From Sphagnum magellanicum (Eukaryota; Streptophyta; Sphagnopsida; Sphagnales; Sphagnaceae): a DNA stretch of 64,000 nt. A program made the position numbers and the translations under genes. The notes under the pieces are model-generated. The model did not search any database, was not told the DNA's origin, and was given only the letters and a program-made list of their open reading frames with translations. Positions 52,201 through 64,000 of this stretch are shown here, in pieces. The stretch is from contig CM038911.1 of the NCBI GenBank assembly GCA_021904315.1, positions 2,544,501 to 2,608,500 of the forward strand. The letters are read 5' to 3'. Positions within the stretch are counted from its first letter, which is position 1. Each line of letters starts with the position of its first letter.

Positions 52201-53104
52201 CCCTTGTCCGAGTTATCTCGCTTAGGCAAAACCTCCAAGAAATCATTCCCAATGGCAGCGTGTCAGGCATGTGCTCTGTAAAGTAACGACAATCAACATA
52301 GTCGTCAGCTGCACTAGTCCTTGCATTGAAATCACCAGTGAGTAAAATACTGCCCCCAAGGTCCTGAATCATGCCGACCTCTGCAGCAATGTTATCAAAC
52401 AAGCCTTCATTAACATATGGGGACCCTTTGGGTGGAGCATACACTACAGCCAAAAACAACGATGCAGCCCCCGAGCGTTGGAACTGTAACCACAATCTGG
52501 TGCCATTTGTGCTTTGTTTCCATAAGGATACACAATCTGACCAAGAGTCATTTACAAATACTACAACACCACCACTATGCTTCATTGTTACTCTGACTGA
52601 GCTCATGTCAAATATAGGGCATGGATTGTGTAAACACTGAAAACCAGGCATATGCAGTGGTGTTTCATCAGGGAACAAGTGGGTTTCAGTCAGTGCAACA
52701 ACATTTGATTCATCAAACAATCTCTATATATGTGAACTGGTACTTAGCTTTGTGTTTGTCCCCCCATGGATGTTCCACAGGGAGACTCGTAATGCTCTCT
52801 GGTCCCAGCACCCCTAATGCTGAGCTATGACTTTCAACATCAGACCATTTTACTTGCAACGAACTAATTTGGAAGAAAGGAAAGGAGAATTGCAAGTATT
52901 TCCCTTACGAGTCTGTCAAGAGGCAAAAAGCTGGACTAAGAGTGACCATACCCACTTTTTCACCCACCACACAAGACCCCATGCCGCTCCTCCCCTTGTA
53001 AATTGCAATCCACATGAAAATGGAATTGCTGCTGCTACCATTGACCACACTTGAGTTAAGGTTAGTTAAATGATTCATTACATGTGATGTCCACCTCAAT
53101 CAGG
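49272..53104 (-). mobile_element. LINE retrotransposon, copy 2, disrupted
   Basis: Same element as 16258-20090, duplicated with the block. The endonuclease is open over 175 codons here (52720-52193), whereas copy 1 is broken inside it. The RT runs 51443-50397, then a TAG interrupts at EFT-TAG-RG (Tyr codon in copy 1), and the rest is open from 50375 to 49341 through the zinc-knuckle region to the end. The YADD box, GVKQGCPLSPLLF and LTGDFNARTSAADD are present. The pattern of private stops shows the two copies decayed independently after duplication. Confidence 0.9.
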
Positions 53105-56100
53105 CAAAGGTGACATCTAAATGGGATGATGACTTTGTACATGCAATATGGGAAAGGTAACATCTAATTGTGGGATGTCCATGTCTTACTAGAAGTGGGG
53201 CACAGCTCGGGAGTGGATCATAAAGTTTATAACAATCTGTGTGATTCTAAAGTTGGGTGGAAAGCTTCTTATAAATATGTGTTTAATTCATTTCTATTCT
53301 CTCATTGATCTGCTATCAATTTCCAACAGTTTCGGTTGATTAAAAAAGAATTGGTTGGTGATGAGCCTTATTGATTGGCCATCACAAAAACGATTCCACA
53401 CTCTGGATGTTCCTAAGAAAGAAATTTCTAACTTTGCACATTTCTACAAATTGAATTATTATATTTTTCTTTGGGGAAGAAACATAGGATATGTTGGAAA
53501 TTGGCTTTGGATCAATGAAAGACTGGAGATGAATAAAACATAGATTCACAACAAGCTGTACACCCAACTTGATAGGTATGGTGTGCTTTGTAGAAGGGGT
53601 ATTAGATTAGGCAAAAAAAATGGTTGCAACCATGTTTAAGAATAGAATATGCATGTAGCCAATGAAATGACTCGACATGTTAGATGTAAGAAGTATATTC
53701 ATATTTTTCCCTTTGGAGAGGGGGGAGATTGATATTTTTAATTCTTATGTTCCTACCAACATGTTCCCATTGACATTTTCCAAGTTCTCAATGGGTTTTC
53801 ATGTTGTTCCCTAAGGGAGTTCCCAATAGCACCTTTGCCCAAAGTTATCCCTTCTCACCTATATAGGTGAGCCAAAGGAAAGGCATTGCATCCTCACATA
53901 GAAATTTTTACTTTGGGAGAGCATCTCAAGTTTTAGTTTTTTTTTTTTTTGGTGATGAGCCAATCAAAATGGTCCATTGCAAAACAAACAAAACAAAATT
54001 TAGGAGGCAACCCATTTAATGAATATGACCAAAGAGATGAATAGGATGTTGACATCCAACAACATATCGGGGCTAAAGAGAGAAATAACAACTTGTTCAC
54101 AAAGGTTATGAACATTCCATGACTAGGAAATGTTTCAACAAATTCCCTCTCAATGGTCCAATTGTTTCTATGATTTAATTTTTCATTTGATCAAATTCCT
54201 TCATGAACCATTTGTGTCTTTGATCAAATTCCTTCTCAATTATCTAATTCTATCCAATTCAATCTTTGATCTTTTTTAAAAAAACATTGATACTTTTTTT
54301 TGTTTCAATTTTGTCCAGTTTTGTAACTTTTTTTTTCCCCTTCCTTTTTACCTTTGCGGACTTCAACAATTTTATTTTTCCATTCCTTCATTCGTTTTTT
54401 TCCTTTTATTTCTTCATTCTCCTTACCTCTACCTTTATTCTATATTTCGTTGTTTTTTTTGTCTCTACCTTTGGACCCCCAACATTTTATTTTTGTTCCT
54501 TCTTTTTTTTCTGGCCTATGCACATTTTAATTTTTTTCCCCCCCTTATCTCGTTCCTTGCTTCCTTTTTTTTTTGGGTGTGTGTGAACTGATTATTTTTT
54601 CATTTCCTCTTTCACTTTGCCTTCTTTCTTTTCGTTTCTCTTTACTTTTGCTTTATTTCTCTCTTCTAAATCTATCTCTCTTTGGCCTTCTCTTTGCCTT
54701 CCTATCTCTTTGCCTTTTTTTTTTTGCCCATCTTTTCCTTTCCGCCATCTATCCCTCAAATATGCTATTTCTGCTCTCTTTGTTTCCTATTCATATTTCA
54801 TTAACTTGCTTTTTTCATCATCACTATTATGCTCTTTTGTTGAACTATTTTATTTGCATCTTTGTTTTTCTTTCTATGTACGAGATATGGGAGGTAGTTT
54901 GTTCATAGGTATGGTAAGGTTTGATAATGACACATTGTTCTTTACACAAGAAAATGAGTGTTGTAAAGATCCTTCAAAAATGTCTATGTAATTTAAATAA
55001 AAATTTTTAAAAAATGTTTTAATTGAATGGATTATGAGGTCATGAAAAAGGAAATTGAGAAATGTATTATAAAGGGCCAAAATAACCAAGTAAGGTCTTT
55101 GGAGTTCCAAATTTTCAAACAAAATTTTTGTAGCCTAAGTTTAATTGACATTTTATCAAATCTACTTCAATAGGTTGTGAGAAATTTTCATGAACTTAAG
55201 AAGACAACACCCTTGAATTTTATTCTATCTTTGTGTTTTGTGTTCTATCAAAATTCAAATGATAAATCATAGTTGACTCATGAAACCAACAAGAAAATCA
55301 AATAGTTCAATCCAAACAAGTATTTGATAAAACTTCATTGAATTGCCAAATGTTGGTAAGGCGCAAAAAAAAATTCTTTTTTTCCTTCAAACTATAGGAC
55401 AAAGAAAGCTATTTATTCCTAAAAAAAACTCATGTTATTCATGAAAAAATTCAAGGATTTTATCTTTGAAAAAAGGCAACGTTGTTCACTTTGAAGTGCA
55501 ATTGGGAGAGGCTTAGCAAGACCAATGTCAACCAATACACTATTCAATACCTTCTTCTACCAAACGCACAATGATATTGCAAAGATCACTTGGCCTAATT
55601 CTACCACTATTGACCACGATATTTCTAAAGTTTCAAATGTTTTTTTTTTGAATTATTAATTAACAAATGTGAAATAGTGGGCAATGGAAATAAGGGAAAG
55701 TTTTTTTCCAAAAAAAAGAAAACCCAAAGAGAAATTATGGAATCCTTGCATTTGAATTACATGTTCACTTCTTCTAATCATCTCTTTATGTTGTATTGTT
55801 TAAAGAAAAAAAAGGTTGACATAACTAATTTTTAGTGTGATGTGAAATGTTAGTAGCAAAACAACAAGTTGAGCAATATTCAAAACTAAATTGTCAAGAG
55901 AAGAAATTCAAGGACAAATTGTGATATATGTTGAAAGAGTTGAAAACTAACATAACAAATGTGACAATGTTGTAGAGTTATGGGGGTGTTAACATAGTTG
56001 ACCAATGGACATGCAACATCCAATGTGCTCAAAAGGTGATAATCATTCATAAGTAATACAACAAGTTCGTCAAAAGTCTAATCGTCTCTTACCCCTACTC

Positions 56101-56134
56101 TTATCTTATGTTTGATGAAACAAAAGGACCTTCA
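53105..56134. other. AT-rich DNA with pyrimidine tract, copy 2
   Basis: Repeats 20091-23120 with small indels in homopolymer runs. No gene is recognised. Confidence 0.55.
54280..54890 (+). repeat. ~600-bp polypyrimidine tract, copy 2
   Basis: Same T/C-rich tract as 21265-21875. It differs mostly in homopolymer lengths. The C13 run of copy 1 is C6-C7 here, next to a changed ATTTTAATTT stretch near 54524. Confidence 0.7.
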
Positions 56135-57748
56135 TCAATATCCCAGGTATTCCAACTCTTGCATCACCTCCAGCTCATCCACGGGCTGGTGGCTAGAGCA
56201 CTTAAAGCCGTCTTCCTCAATTAAGCAGCGATAGATCTCATCCCATCCAGGCCGTTGGAGAGGATTCTCATCCCAACAGCGCTGCAGTAATGTTCTCATC
56301 CACGGCTTCCAACTTGAATCTGAAATGTCAGGTCTTTTGCCCGACAACACAAGATCGTAGTCTGACAAAGGATGGCCTTCAAAAGGATATTTCCCACTAA
56401 AGACCTCGTAGCAGAGCATGCCAAACCCATACACATCCACAGCAGTTGAATATTCGATATTTGTTCCATCCCGTACTGCTCGCAGCACTTCAGGTGCCCT
56501 AAAAAACCCTGTGCCCCCCACGACGCTATCCGAGCTCTCGTAGTCCCCAAGTTTAAAGTCGTTCCACGTCCACTCATTTGTAAACCCAAACGGTATAGCT
56601 CGAACAAGTACGTTCGAGGCCTTGAGGTCTTTGTGTATGATTCCGCAATCATGCAGTTTTTTCATCCCACTTGCAACTACCCACAATATTAGCTTTCTGT
56701 CCTCATAGGAAAGACGCGAATCTTCATCCTCAAGGAGATGTCGTAGATCACCTCCCATAAGTTCCATCACTGTCGATACTCTGCCCTTCTCGTCCACTGA
56801 CACCCCAATCATTCGGCAAAGGCCAAAATCGTGTCCAAAAGCTTTCATCACGCTATCCATTAGCCTCCGCAACTCGCCCGACTTAACTCGACAACGATAT
56901 GTTTTCACCACCACATCTTGCTGAGTTTTCAAGTACTTGGCCAAGAAAATATCGGCCTGACCCCCTTCTGCGATTTGCCTCCCAATTTCAAGCTCTGATG
57001 GATATATTCGTTGCACTAAGCGCAAACAACCCTTCTCGTCCTCCTCATTTAGACTAGTCTCCGCACCACTTGCATCCTCCTCCTTGGCCGGCAGAGCCGG
57101 TGTCCAATAGCACTTGGGTTCCGTGCCGGAATATATGGGTTTAACTCCTCCTGACGTCGTAACCTCCTCGTCCTCCTCATCTACACCAGTCTCCTCACCA
57201 CTTGGATCCTCTCCTGAGGTCGTAGCCTCCTTGTCCTCCTCATTGACACAAGTCTCCTGACCACTTGGACCCTCCTCCTCCGGCAGAGTCTCAGTCTTCT
57301 CGCGCTTCCGTGCTGAGCCGGAATACATGGGTTCTACTCCTCCTCTTGTCATAGCCTGCTCGTCCTCCTCATTTACACTAGTCTCCTCACCATTTGGATC
57401 CTCCTCCTCCGGCAGAGTCTCAGTCCACTCGCACTTAGGTGCTGAGCCAGAATACATGGGTTCTACTCCTCCTCTTGACGTCGTAGCCTCAGTAGTCGGC
57501 AACTCTGTACTGTGTGCTGTTGTAGTAGACGTGTCCTTCTTCGGCTCCGACTCGGAGCTCGGGCTGCTGCCGCTGCCGAGGGCACAAGTGTCTATCTTCA
57601 GCTCTTGGTCTTCGCCCGGCGAGGAGTGCACCACTGCAGATGTCTGTACTTGCATAACTGCAGCAAAATGAGAGGCCAACACGTATTCTGCGCTTTCCAC
57701 ATGACCACCGACGCTTTTCGAATCTGTGCAGTCCATGTCTGAAATCAA
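56135..57748 (-). CDS. TKL-type protein kinase with acidic N-terminal repeats, copy 2, 537 aa
   Basis: Same length and domain plan as the copy at 23121-24734. I count five amino-acid differences: G62S, S188G, L258Q (just before the glycine loop), N289K and D322G. All catalytic motifs are identical: Lys282, HKD with Asp374, GDYES with Asp402, and FRAPEVL. The promoter-proximal TATA box, 5' leader repeats and upstream 57-bp repeats are also kept. This copy is therefore likely as expressible as copy 1, unlike the hemoglobin copy 2. Substrate and pathway are unknown. Confidence 0.87.
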   Translation of the reverse strand: MISDMDCTDSKSVGGHVESAEYVLASHFAAVMQVQTSAVVHSSPGEDQELKIDTCALGSGSSPSSESEPKKDTSTTTAHSTELPTTEATTSRGGVEPMYSGSAPKCEWTETLPEEEDPNGEETSVNEEDEQAMTRGGVEPMYSGSARKREKTETLPEEEGPSGQETCVNEEDKEATTSGEDPSGEETGVDEEDEEVTTSGGVKPIYSGTEPKCYWTPALPAKEEDASGAETSLNEEDEKGCLRLVQRIYPSELEIGRQIAEGGQADIFLAKYLKTQQDVVVKTYRCRVKSGELRRLMDSVMKAFGHDFGLCRMIGVSVDEKGRVSTVMELMGGDLRHLLEDEDSRLSYEDRKLILWVVASGMKKLHDCGIIHKDLKASNVLVRAIPFGFTNEWTWNDFKLGDYESSDSVVGGTGFFRAPEVLRAVRDGTNIEYSTAVDVYGFGMLCYEVFSGKYPFEGHPLSDYDLVLSGKRPDISDSSWKPWMRTLLQRCWDENPLQRPGWDEIYRCLIEEDGFKCSSHQPVDELEVMQELEYLGY

Positions 57749-57898
57749 GATTAAGACTGTGAGAGATGGCTACTGGAGACTTGTTTTCGGGTTGATCAAC
57801 CCGGGACAACTAACGAGAGACCAAGCACTGAAAGATAGTACTTGACAGAGACTGCAACAAGAACACTAGTTGTCAATACACTGTGTAACGAAGAAAGG

Positions 57899-58079
57899 AA
57901 AGAGAGTTTTGCACAGGGGAAGAAAGCAAGAACGACACAAGTGCAATCAAGAGAGAAAAGAGAGTTTTGGACAGAGGAAGAAAGCAAGAACGAGACAAGA
58001 CAAGTGCAATCAAAGAAAGAAAAGAGATTTTTGGACAGGGGAAGAGAGCAAAAACGAGACAAGTTCAGGCGCAAGGAGA
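57899..58079 (-). repeat. three ~60-bp tandem units in kinase leader, copy 2
   Basis: Counterpart of 24885-25065 with a few substitutions (for example GAGAGTTTTGGACAGAGG in the middle unit). Confidence 0.65.
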
Positions 58080-58104
58080 AGACTATTTCAACAGCAAAAA
58101 CATA

Positions 58105-58115
58105 CCTATTTTATA
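58105..58115 (-). promoter_or_regulatory. TATA box of kinase gene, copy 2
   Basis: CTCTATAAAATAGG on the minus strand, same spacing to the kinase start codon as in copy 1. Confidence 0.55.
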
Positions 58116-58344
58116 GAGCTTGAGAGAAAACAAGATCGCCGTGACTCGTTAGAAGAGATTCAACCAAAACCTGAGTTGCGAAGAAGTCTTTTGAAGGAAG
58201 GAGACCCGCATAGGCAGCTTATATCAATGAACGCGAGAGTGTGAAAGATGGAGAACGCTTCCGACCCTGAAACAAATTGAGAGGCAGCTTCAGAACATGG
58301 ATGGAGATACGGCGGAGAGCACTGTCGACAGCGGAAACAGATGT

Positions 58345-58458
58345 GAAACAAGTTGGGTAGAAATATCTGAACGCGCTGCGCAAAACGCGCGACTGCCCCG
58401 TGAAACATGCTGGGTAGAAATATCTGAACGCGCTGCGCAAAACGCGTGACTGCCGCGT
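58345..58458. repeat. two 57-bp direct repeats upstream of kinase, copy 2
   Basis: Same pair as 25331-25444, with one change in the second unit (GAAACATGCTGGGTAG) and AACGCGTGACTG in place of AACGCGGGACTG. Confidence 0.6.
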
Positions 58459-58707
58459 TCACCAGAGCTCTTTCGCAAGAACCCTCGAAGACCCTGCTGC
58501 ACCGCATCTTGCCCATTGTGCAGCTGAGCAATCGCACTATTCGACACCCACCCACCCACCCTCTAGTTAGATTCCTACACAAAATCAGAAGATGTGCATG
58601 ATCAAACATGACAGGGACCTCTCAAAACCCTCTCTGAAAAAAGAGATCTCTCATGCATAACATCATGCAATCTTACATTGTAGGGATGATTGCAACCAAA
58701 TTTCTAC

Positions 58708-59213
58708 CTCTGAAGCTGAACTTTGTACACGTTCTTGGCCTCAATTGCTTCAACAAGTTCTGTTTCCAGAAGAAGAACTTTTTCATCCACGTTCTCCCCC
58801 AGTGCATTCTGTGTTTGCTCCTTCAACCTCTTCTCATGCTTTTCATCAACCTGAAACCCATGCTCACTCCTTTTGATGGTAAGCTGAGAAAGAAGTTTCC
58901 CTATGCATAACAATCTGGTTGCTGACAAAGATGTCATAGGATACTTCGTGTTCACTAAACACACTCTCTTACCGACCCATGCATCATTACTTCCTGTATC
59001 TAACCATGCAACAATAACTCAAAACCTGACCATTTATTTCCAATCCATCTCAGAGCTTTATTACACTGTCATCTCAAGGGACCAAAGGGATAAAGTTAAG
59101 GCCTCTCGCAAATGCTCTGCTTCACTTTGGAGCATCCCGTGCGTGTTCCCTTCTGATCGAAGTTCACTTCCCTGCTACCTGAGCTCCTCATTTTGCTTTT
59201 GAAGCTGCCTAAG
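58708..59213 (-). pseudogene. coiled-coil gene remnant, copy 2
   Basis: Same two exon-like stretches and the same in-frame TAG as 25694-26199. No difference was noticed between the copies in the coding-like parts. Either a broken gene duplicated after it broke, or exon limits I have misread. Confidence 0.4.
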
Positions 59214-59498
59214 CTGCCAGACAAAAAAACATTCCGCCCACCTCACCACATATTCTGACAAAGGTAATATGACCATAGAATGTATACACAAATCAGTTAG
59301 AAATAGACCATGTCTTCCAAACAAAATCCACATGAGTGTTATCAGATAACCGAAAAATAAAGAGTGTGAATCATGACAAGCCCAAATCTTCAACCATATC
59401 ATGCCTGATGCAATTGATAGTTTGTAGGGCTCATGACTGATATAGCATCAAAAACCCCTTTTGCAGATTTTACCCAAAAGAGGGGACAAAAGAGGTAG

Positions 59499-59749
59499 TT
59501 TTTAACCATGGGGGTTAGCTCAATTGCTTTTTTATCTACCTACTTACTAACCCACGAGCAGGTTGTTAATAGATAGGTAGTTTTTAACCATGGGGGTTAG
59601 CTCAATTGCTTTTTTTTCTACCTACTTACTAACCCACAAGCAGGTTGTTAATAGATAGGTAGTTTTTAACCATGGGGGTTAGCTCAATTCCTTTTTTTTC
59701 TACCTACTTACTAACCCACAAGCAGGTTGTTAATAGGTAGGTAGTAAAA
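59499..59749. repeat. three 86-bp tandem repeats, copy 2
   Basis: Counterpart of 26485-26735, with no visible change in unit number. Confidence 0.8.
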
Positions 59750-60202
59750 ACAGCCCTTACCTATGAATAAACCATCTATTTACCTAGTAATTACCTATTT
59801 TCCTACCTATTTCCTACAGAATTGGCTACCACGGTGAAACCAAATATCAAATCAGTTCAAGTTCATCCACAGCTGAGTAATGACTGGCATCCAGTGGATG
59901 GTGCGCCGGTGGGTGCTGCTTCATTCTGGCCAAAAGAAAAACATAATCAGAATAACAAATTTTGCCCTTAGAGGAAGGGGTTAGAGAAGAGAGCTCCATT
60001 CTAATTTCTAGAACTGGTACTTTTAAGTCTTCACTCCATGTTGCGATCATGTGAATGGTGCTCATGCAAGTGCAAATTAATTTTATCTGCCTAATGATCA
60101 AGGTTAATGAGAATTTTAAGTAGGAGGTTGGGTTGGGCATTAGTGGAGGATTGGGATTGATTAGGAGCTGGGGACTTCTCAAGAGTTTTGGTTCTTCTTC
60201 AC

Positions 60203-63200
60203 AAATCATAGTATTGTGTTCAATTGTCATTAATAGTATGCACAAAATATGCACAAGTTGTGACGTTTCTAAAGTGCCACTATCATTTGTTGTAAGCAAA
60301 GCAACTGTTCACATTTGAGGGCATACCATGTGTTAAATTTTTTCATTACATGTTTTAAAGAGGTATTTTTGGGGTATTATGGGTGGGACTTTTAATTCTT
60401 TTCATCTTATTATTATTTAACTTCTTAATATTCACATATTTTAAAGTCTTTAAATTTAATTTATATTTTATATTTGCATTGAATTTTGGCATCATATAAT
60501 TATTTGAATTTTTAATTTTAGTTTAAAATGTGAGGAGTGACAAATGAAGGTTGTGATTATGTGTGAACAAAGAATCATCATACACTAAATGCTCAAATTT
60601 AATGTTTAAAACACATTAACAAACATTTCAAAAGAATTGTTTTTCAATTATTTGCTTCATTTTTGTTCAAATTGCATCCTTAAACTTTGACAAGTGAATA
60701 TTTTTCCTTTTTTTTCAATTCCAAATATCAAATTTTGAGCATTAGCTTTTCATATTTTATTGATTTATTTCATATTTCATGTGTAGATTGTTGGAGTTAT
60801 AGTTGACATATAGCACTTTATAGATTCAAGTCTCAATTTGTTTGGAATGAATCATCAACTTTCAAAATTGGAGGTGTCAATTGTAAATTGGGTACCAAAA
60901 ATGCAAAATTTAAGAAAATAGATCAACATAATAATGCCATGTGTTAATCCTTTGAAAGGACTTTGACTTTTATGTAGGACTAAAAATGACATTTCAAGAG
61001 TCATGCATATTAACATAATAATTCATGTGACGATTAGGAATAAGTGATTCCTAATTTAAGTTAGGTTTAACGCTTTCATTTAAAGGTCACCATCTTCAAC
61101 TACTCTTCATAACAATTGTAGCTACGCATAAAAGTATGAATGTTTAACAAAAATGAAAGGTTTTATGAGGATGTCATCAAGCATATGTTAGTGGGACAAT
61201 ACATCACAATATTGTGTTTGTTAATGATTTGAGTCTTGGTGTCCAATGTAATGAAATTGGATGTCAATGTGTTTAATCCAATCATGGAACTTTGTTGTAT
61301 CAATCAAAGTGATAGTGCTTCAACTATCGCAAAATAAGGTAGTGGGGGCATCATCTTTCAAAAATCCAAGATCAATGAGTAAGTGGCAAATCCATATAGT
61401 TTTGGTATTAACCTTCATTAAAGCCATGTACTTGGCTTATATAATAAATAATGCAATTGCTTGCTACTTATGACTTGATTACATAATGATGCCAAATGAG
61501 AAAATAAAATTGTACCCAAATGTTGAATGTCAAGTATCAAAGTTTCCACCCCAATCAAGGTTTGAATATCCTAAAGAGGTTGGGGATTATTAACACAAGT
61601 GTATTGAAGGTACTAGGTCAACATGCCTTTAATGTAATAAAATATAACATTCCAATGTACACAAGATAGATTGGACATGTATTGAACACCAACTCCCACT
61701 AGAGAAAACAGATAAAGTTGTGTCCAAACCAAGCCCCACATAAAAGTGCCACAAGGAGATTTATAAGGAACATTAAGCATGTATTGTTTCTTCTTGTCCA
61801 TATAAGTAGGAAAACACGAACTAAAAGATGGAAGCCAAGTTCCATGGGTGTGCGAGTTGGCTTGCAATCATGCATATTAATTTTTTTCAATTTGTAAAGT
61901 AGATACCATTTCTTTGTGATGCAAATCCATCATGCAAATTGAATGATTTCATGACTGACATAGTGGTGAACATTCCCCAAGTCTATCAATTCATATTCAT
62001 CTTAAAGGAAATTTTTGAAACAAACAAGGAGGGTCAAATTGTGGGTTGTAAGGATTATGTCATCAACATAAAAGGCAAGGATGCCAAAATCTAGGTGTTT
62101 GTGAAACATATAAACATTAAAGCTTGTAATAAATTGTAAAAAACATAGCAATTCAAGAGAAAAATATCAATTTGTTGATACCACATTTGAAATGAGTACT
62201 TAGGTTAAAGCTAGATCAATGTAATTTGCAAGTTCATTTAGGATCCCCAACACCTTTAACACCTTATGATATTTTCATGTAAATGATTTCATCCAAATTT
62301 CCATTGAAGGACACAATTTTGACATCCAATTAATGTGCATGGAGATTGTGTTGTGTTGTGTTGTTAGGGCAAGGATGACTCAAATATAAGTTATTTCAAC
62401 TAGAAGGGGAAAAAATTCATTATAATTAATGCCAAGTAGGATTTGTATCATGCGATCCAACCATCAAGTTATATGTAAGGTTGTAAACTTGTTTATATCC
62501 TACTATTTGGCACCCAAGAAATAATTTTTCAATAATTCAAACGCAATTATGCTCCAAGAACTAATGCTTGTCATGCATGACAATTTGCCATTGATGAGCA
62601 TGTAGACTTAAAAGCACCTATTGATAAGTCGTAGATTCAAAAAAAATTGCAATAAATTGGGTGATCATAACATGTTTTTTGGTGGGGTTTGGATGCTTTG
62701 GTTTGGGAGGAGGGCAAGGGGGAGAGTAAGGTTGTTGTGGTTTTATGTGTTTTTTACCTTGTCTTGGAAATGTTGATGATGAAGAAATAAGGTTGGAAGA
62801 AGTATGTCACACTAAAGGTGTCAAAAAAGGAGGTGGGTGTTCATAGGCTAAAAGAGGAGGTGTGTTAGGGATAGGTGAGTTTGGTATCAACACATTTGAT
62901 AATGGAAGAAATCCCATTGGAGGTGCCATGTAACAAGGGGTTGGGAAAGAATTGGATTAAGAGATTTTTGAAAGAAAATGAATTCAAATTGCAATTTTTC
63001 ATCTATAAGTGTGTCATCATCAATAGGATCTATTGTGACAAAAGGCTAATGTATATCCTCTACAAACTTAACGCTAGCCTCAAGATAATGATACATCAAT
63101 CAAATATGCTTTCAAACTTGTATGCTTTAAATGAATCACTATATCCCAAGAGATGGTACGTGTCGCTTCATACTTCATATGGAGAATTGTACGTTGTTGA

Positions 63201-64000
63201 AGAGTTTTCTTTGATAAATGATTTTGCACATAATTAACAATAACAAAATCCTCTCCCCAACATGACTTTGGGAGTTGTGCTTGCAATAACAAAGACCATG
63301 TTGCTTTCATAAGAGTTGGATTGAAACACTCAACAAGACCATTATTTTGTGCCATATGTGGAACCATCAATTGCCTATGTATTCCATGTTGAACACAGAA
63401 TTCATTGAAAGCTTTAAAGACATATTCATGGCCATTATCTCTCTTTAAAATATACATTTTGCATTAAAGTTGAATTTCAACATATTCTTCCATTATTTGA
63501 AAGTATTGAGAGCTTGAAAATTCTATTGTAAAAAATACACCATTGAGTATTTTTAAAAATCATTAATCAATGTCAAGAAACATTTATAACCCAAATGAGT
63601 GGTTGACATCAAAGGACCACATATGCCAAAATGTACCATACCCGACAACTCAAAAGTTTGAATACCATCTTCTTTTGGGAAGGGTTGTCAATTGTGTTGT
63701 CCCTTTATACAATCAACATATTAAAAAAATTTAAAGATGATCATAGACGTTACACCACATACCATGTTTACCATTGAATAATTGCTAGAAATGGGCTTAG
63801 GTAATGTGGCCAAGATGCCTATGCCAAATTTAGCAATTGTTGTAATAAACATTGGCATTTGGGTAAGAGGGCAAGATTCTCCACGCTTGTAAAAGTCATT
63901 GACTTTGTAACAATTGGTGATGAGTTGACCATGAAAGTCAAATAGGGATCAAATGATTTTTTATAAAATCGTTTTTCTTTTAGAAATATCAAGATGTTTG
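60203..64000 (-). mobile_element. Ty1/copia element, unit-2 copy (segments Y and B')
   Basis: Longer version of the copia element at 41825-45480, running off the right edge of the window. Segment Y (60203-61786) adds the 3' part. Around 61890-61615 it reads CKPTRTPMELGFHLL, DKKKQYMLNVPYKS and GVQYMSNLSCVHWN, the end of RT and start of RNase H. Around 61500-61260 the minus strand gives the RNase H region (AKYMALMKVN, LGFLKDDAPTTLFCDSQSTI). The frame passes unbroken over 61787, where the unit-1 copy is cut. From 61787 to 64000 it parallels 41825-44036, including the RT YVDD region and integrase (63457-63080). 60203-61200 is AT-rich and may contain 3' UTR or LTR, but no LTR ends could be set. 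Confidence 0.8.

Larger units (their letters stand above)
46000..60202. repeat. duplicated block A' (copy 2), ~14.2 kb
   Basis: Direct repeat of 12990-27188. Gene order, introns, LINE, pyrimidine tract and tandem repeats all recur. Differences are scattered substitutions and small indels, visibly fewer in the kinase half than in the hemoglobin-to-LINE half. The right edge, GGTTCTTCTTCAC, is followed by copia-derived segment Y instead of segment X. Confidence 0.93.

Overview
This is nuclear DNA of a land plant, repeat-rich and sparse in genes. The evidence is spliced genes with GT-AG introns, a mitochondrial aspartate aminotransferase and a plant-type 2-on-2 (truncated) hemoglobin, plus LINE, Ty3/gypsy, Ty1/copia and DDE_1 elements. 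The kinase has a glycine loop of the EGGQA type, which I associate with bryophyte and other early-diverging plant kinases. That points weakly to a non-seed plant, but the species cannot be read from the sequence.

Layout. 343-3057 (-) is a decayed DDE_1 (pogo/CENP-B-like) transposase with an intron full of minisatellite. 3.06-6.2 kb is AT-rich intergenic DNA ending in a minisatellite next to the aminotransferase start. 6209-11257 (+) is the complete ten-exon aspartate aminotransferase gene. 11.3-12.99 kb is intergenic and holds a ~55-bp minisatellite. From about 12.99 kb a large direct duplication begins.

The duplication. Block A (about 12,990-27,188) recurs as A' (about 46,000-60,202), 33.01 kb away. 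It carries a four-exon hemoglobin gene (+), a LINE (-), a long pyrimidine-rich tract, an intronless protein kinase gene (-), coiled-coil gene remnants (-) and an 86-bp triplicate repeat. Each block is followed by a different middle piece (X, 27,189-41,824; Y, 60,203-61,786) and then by the same copia element on the minus strand (B, from 41,825; B', from 61,787 to the window end). The order A-X-B then A'-Y-B' is that of a tandem duplication whose two middles differ. The copia reading frame runs unbroken from B' into Y but is cut at the X/B joint, so X is the later arrangement at that end.

Segment X. It contains AT-rich DNA, then a TATA box, leader and first codons of an aldo-keto reductase gene. 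A Ty3/gypsy element of about 8 kb (33,153-41,195) sits inside codon 8 of that gene, with TTCT on both sides. The rest of the reductase exon resumes at 41,200. The element's two LTRs are close in sequence, and each contains an array of ~46-bp units with a perfect 8-bp inverted repeat.

Functionally, the aminotransferase, both hemoglobin copies and both kinase copies have open, correctly spliced or uninterrupted reading frames. The second hemoglobin copy has lost the upstream region of the first, which is replaced by a copia fragment just before its CT-rich leader. The transposable elements are all disrupted by stops or frameshifts. Unit coordinates and junctions were read by eye, so breakpoints may be off by a few bases.
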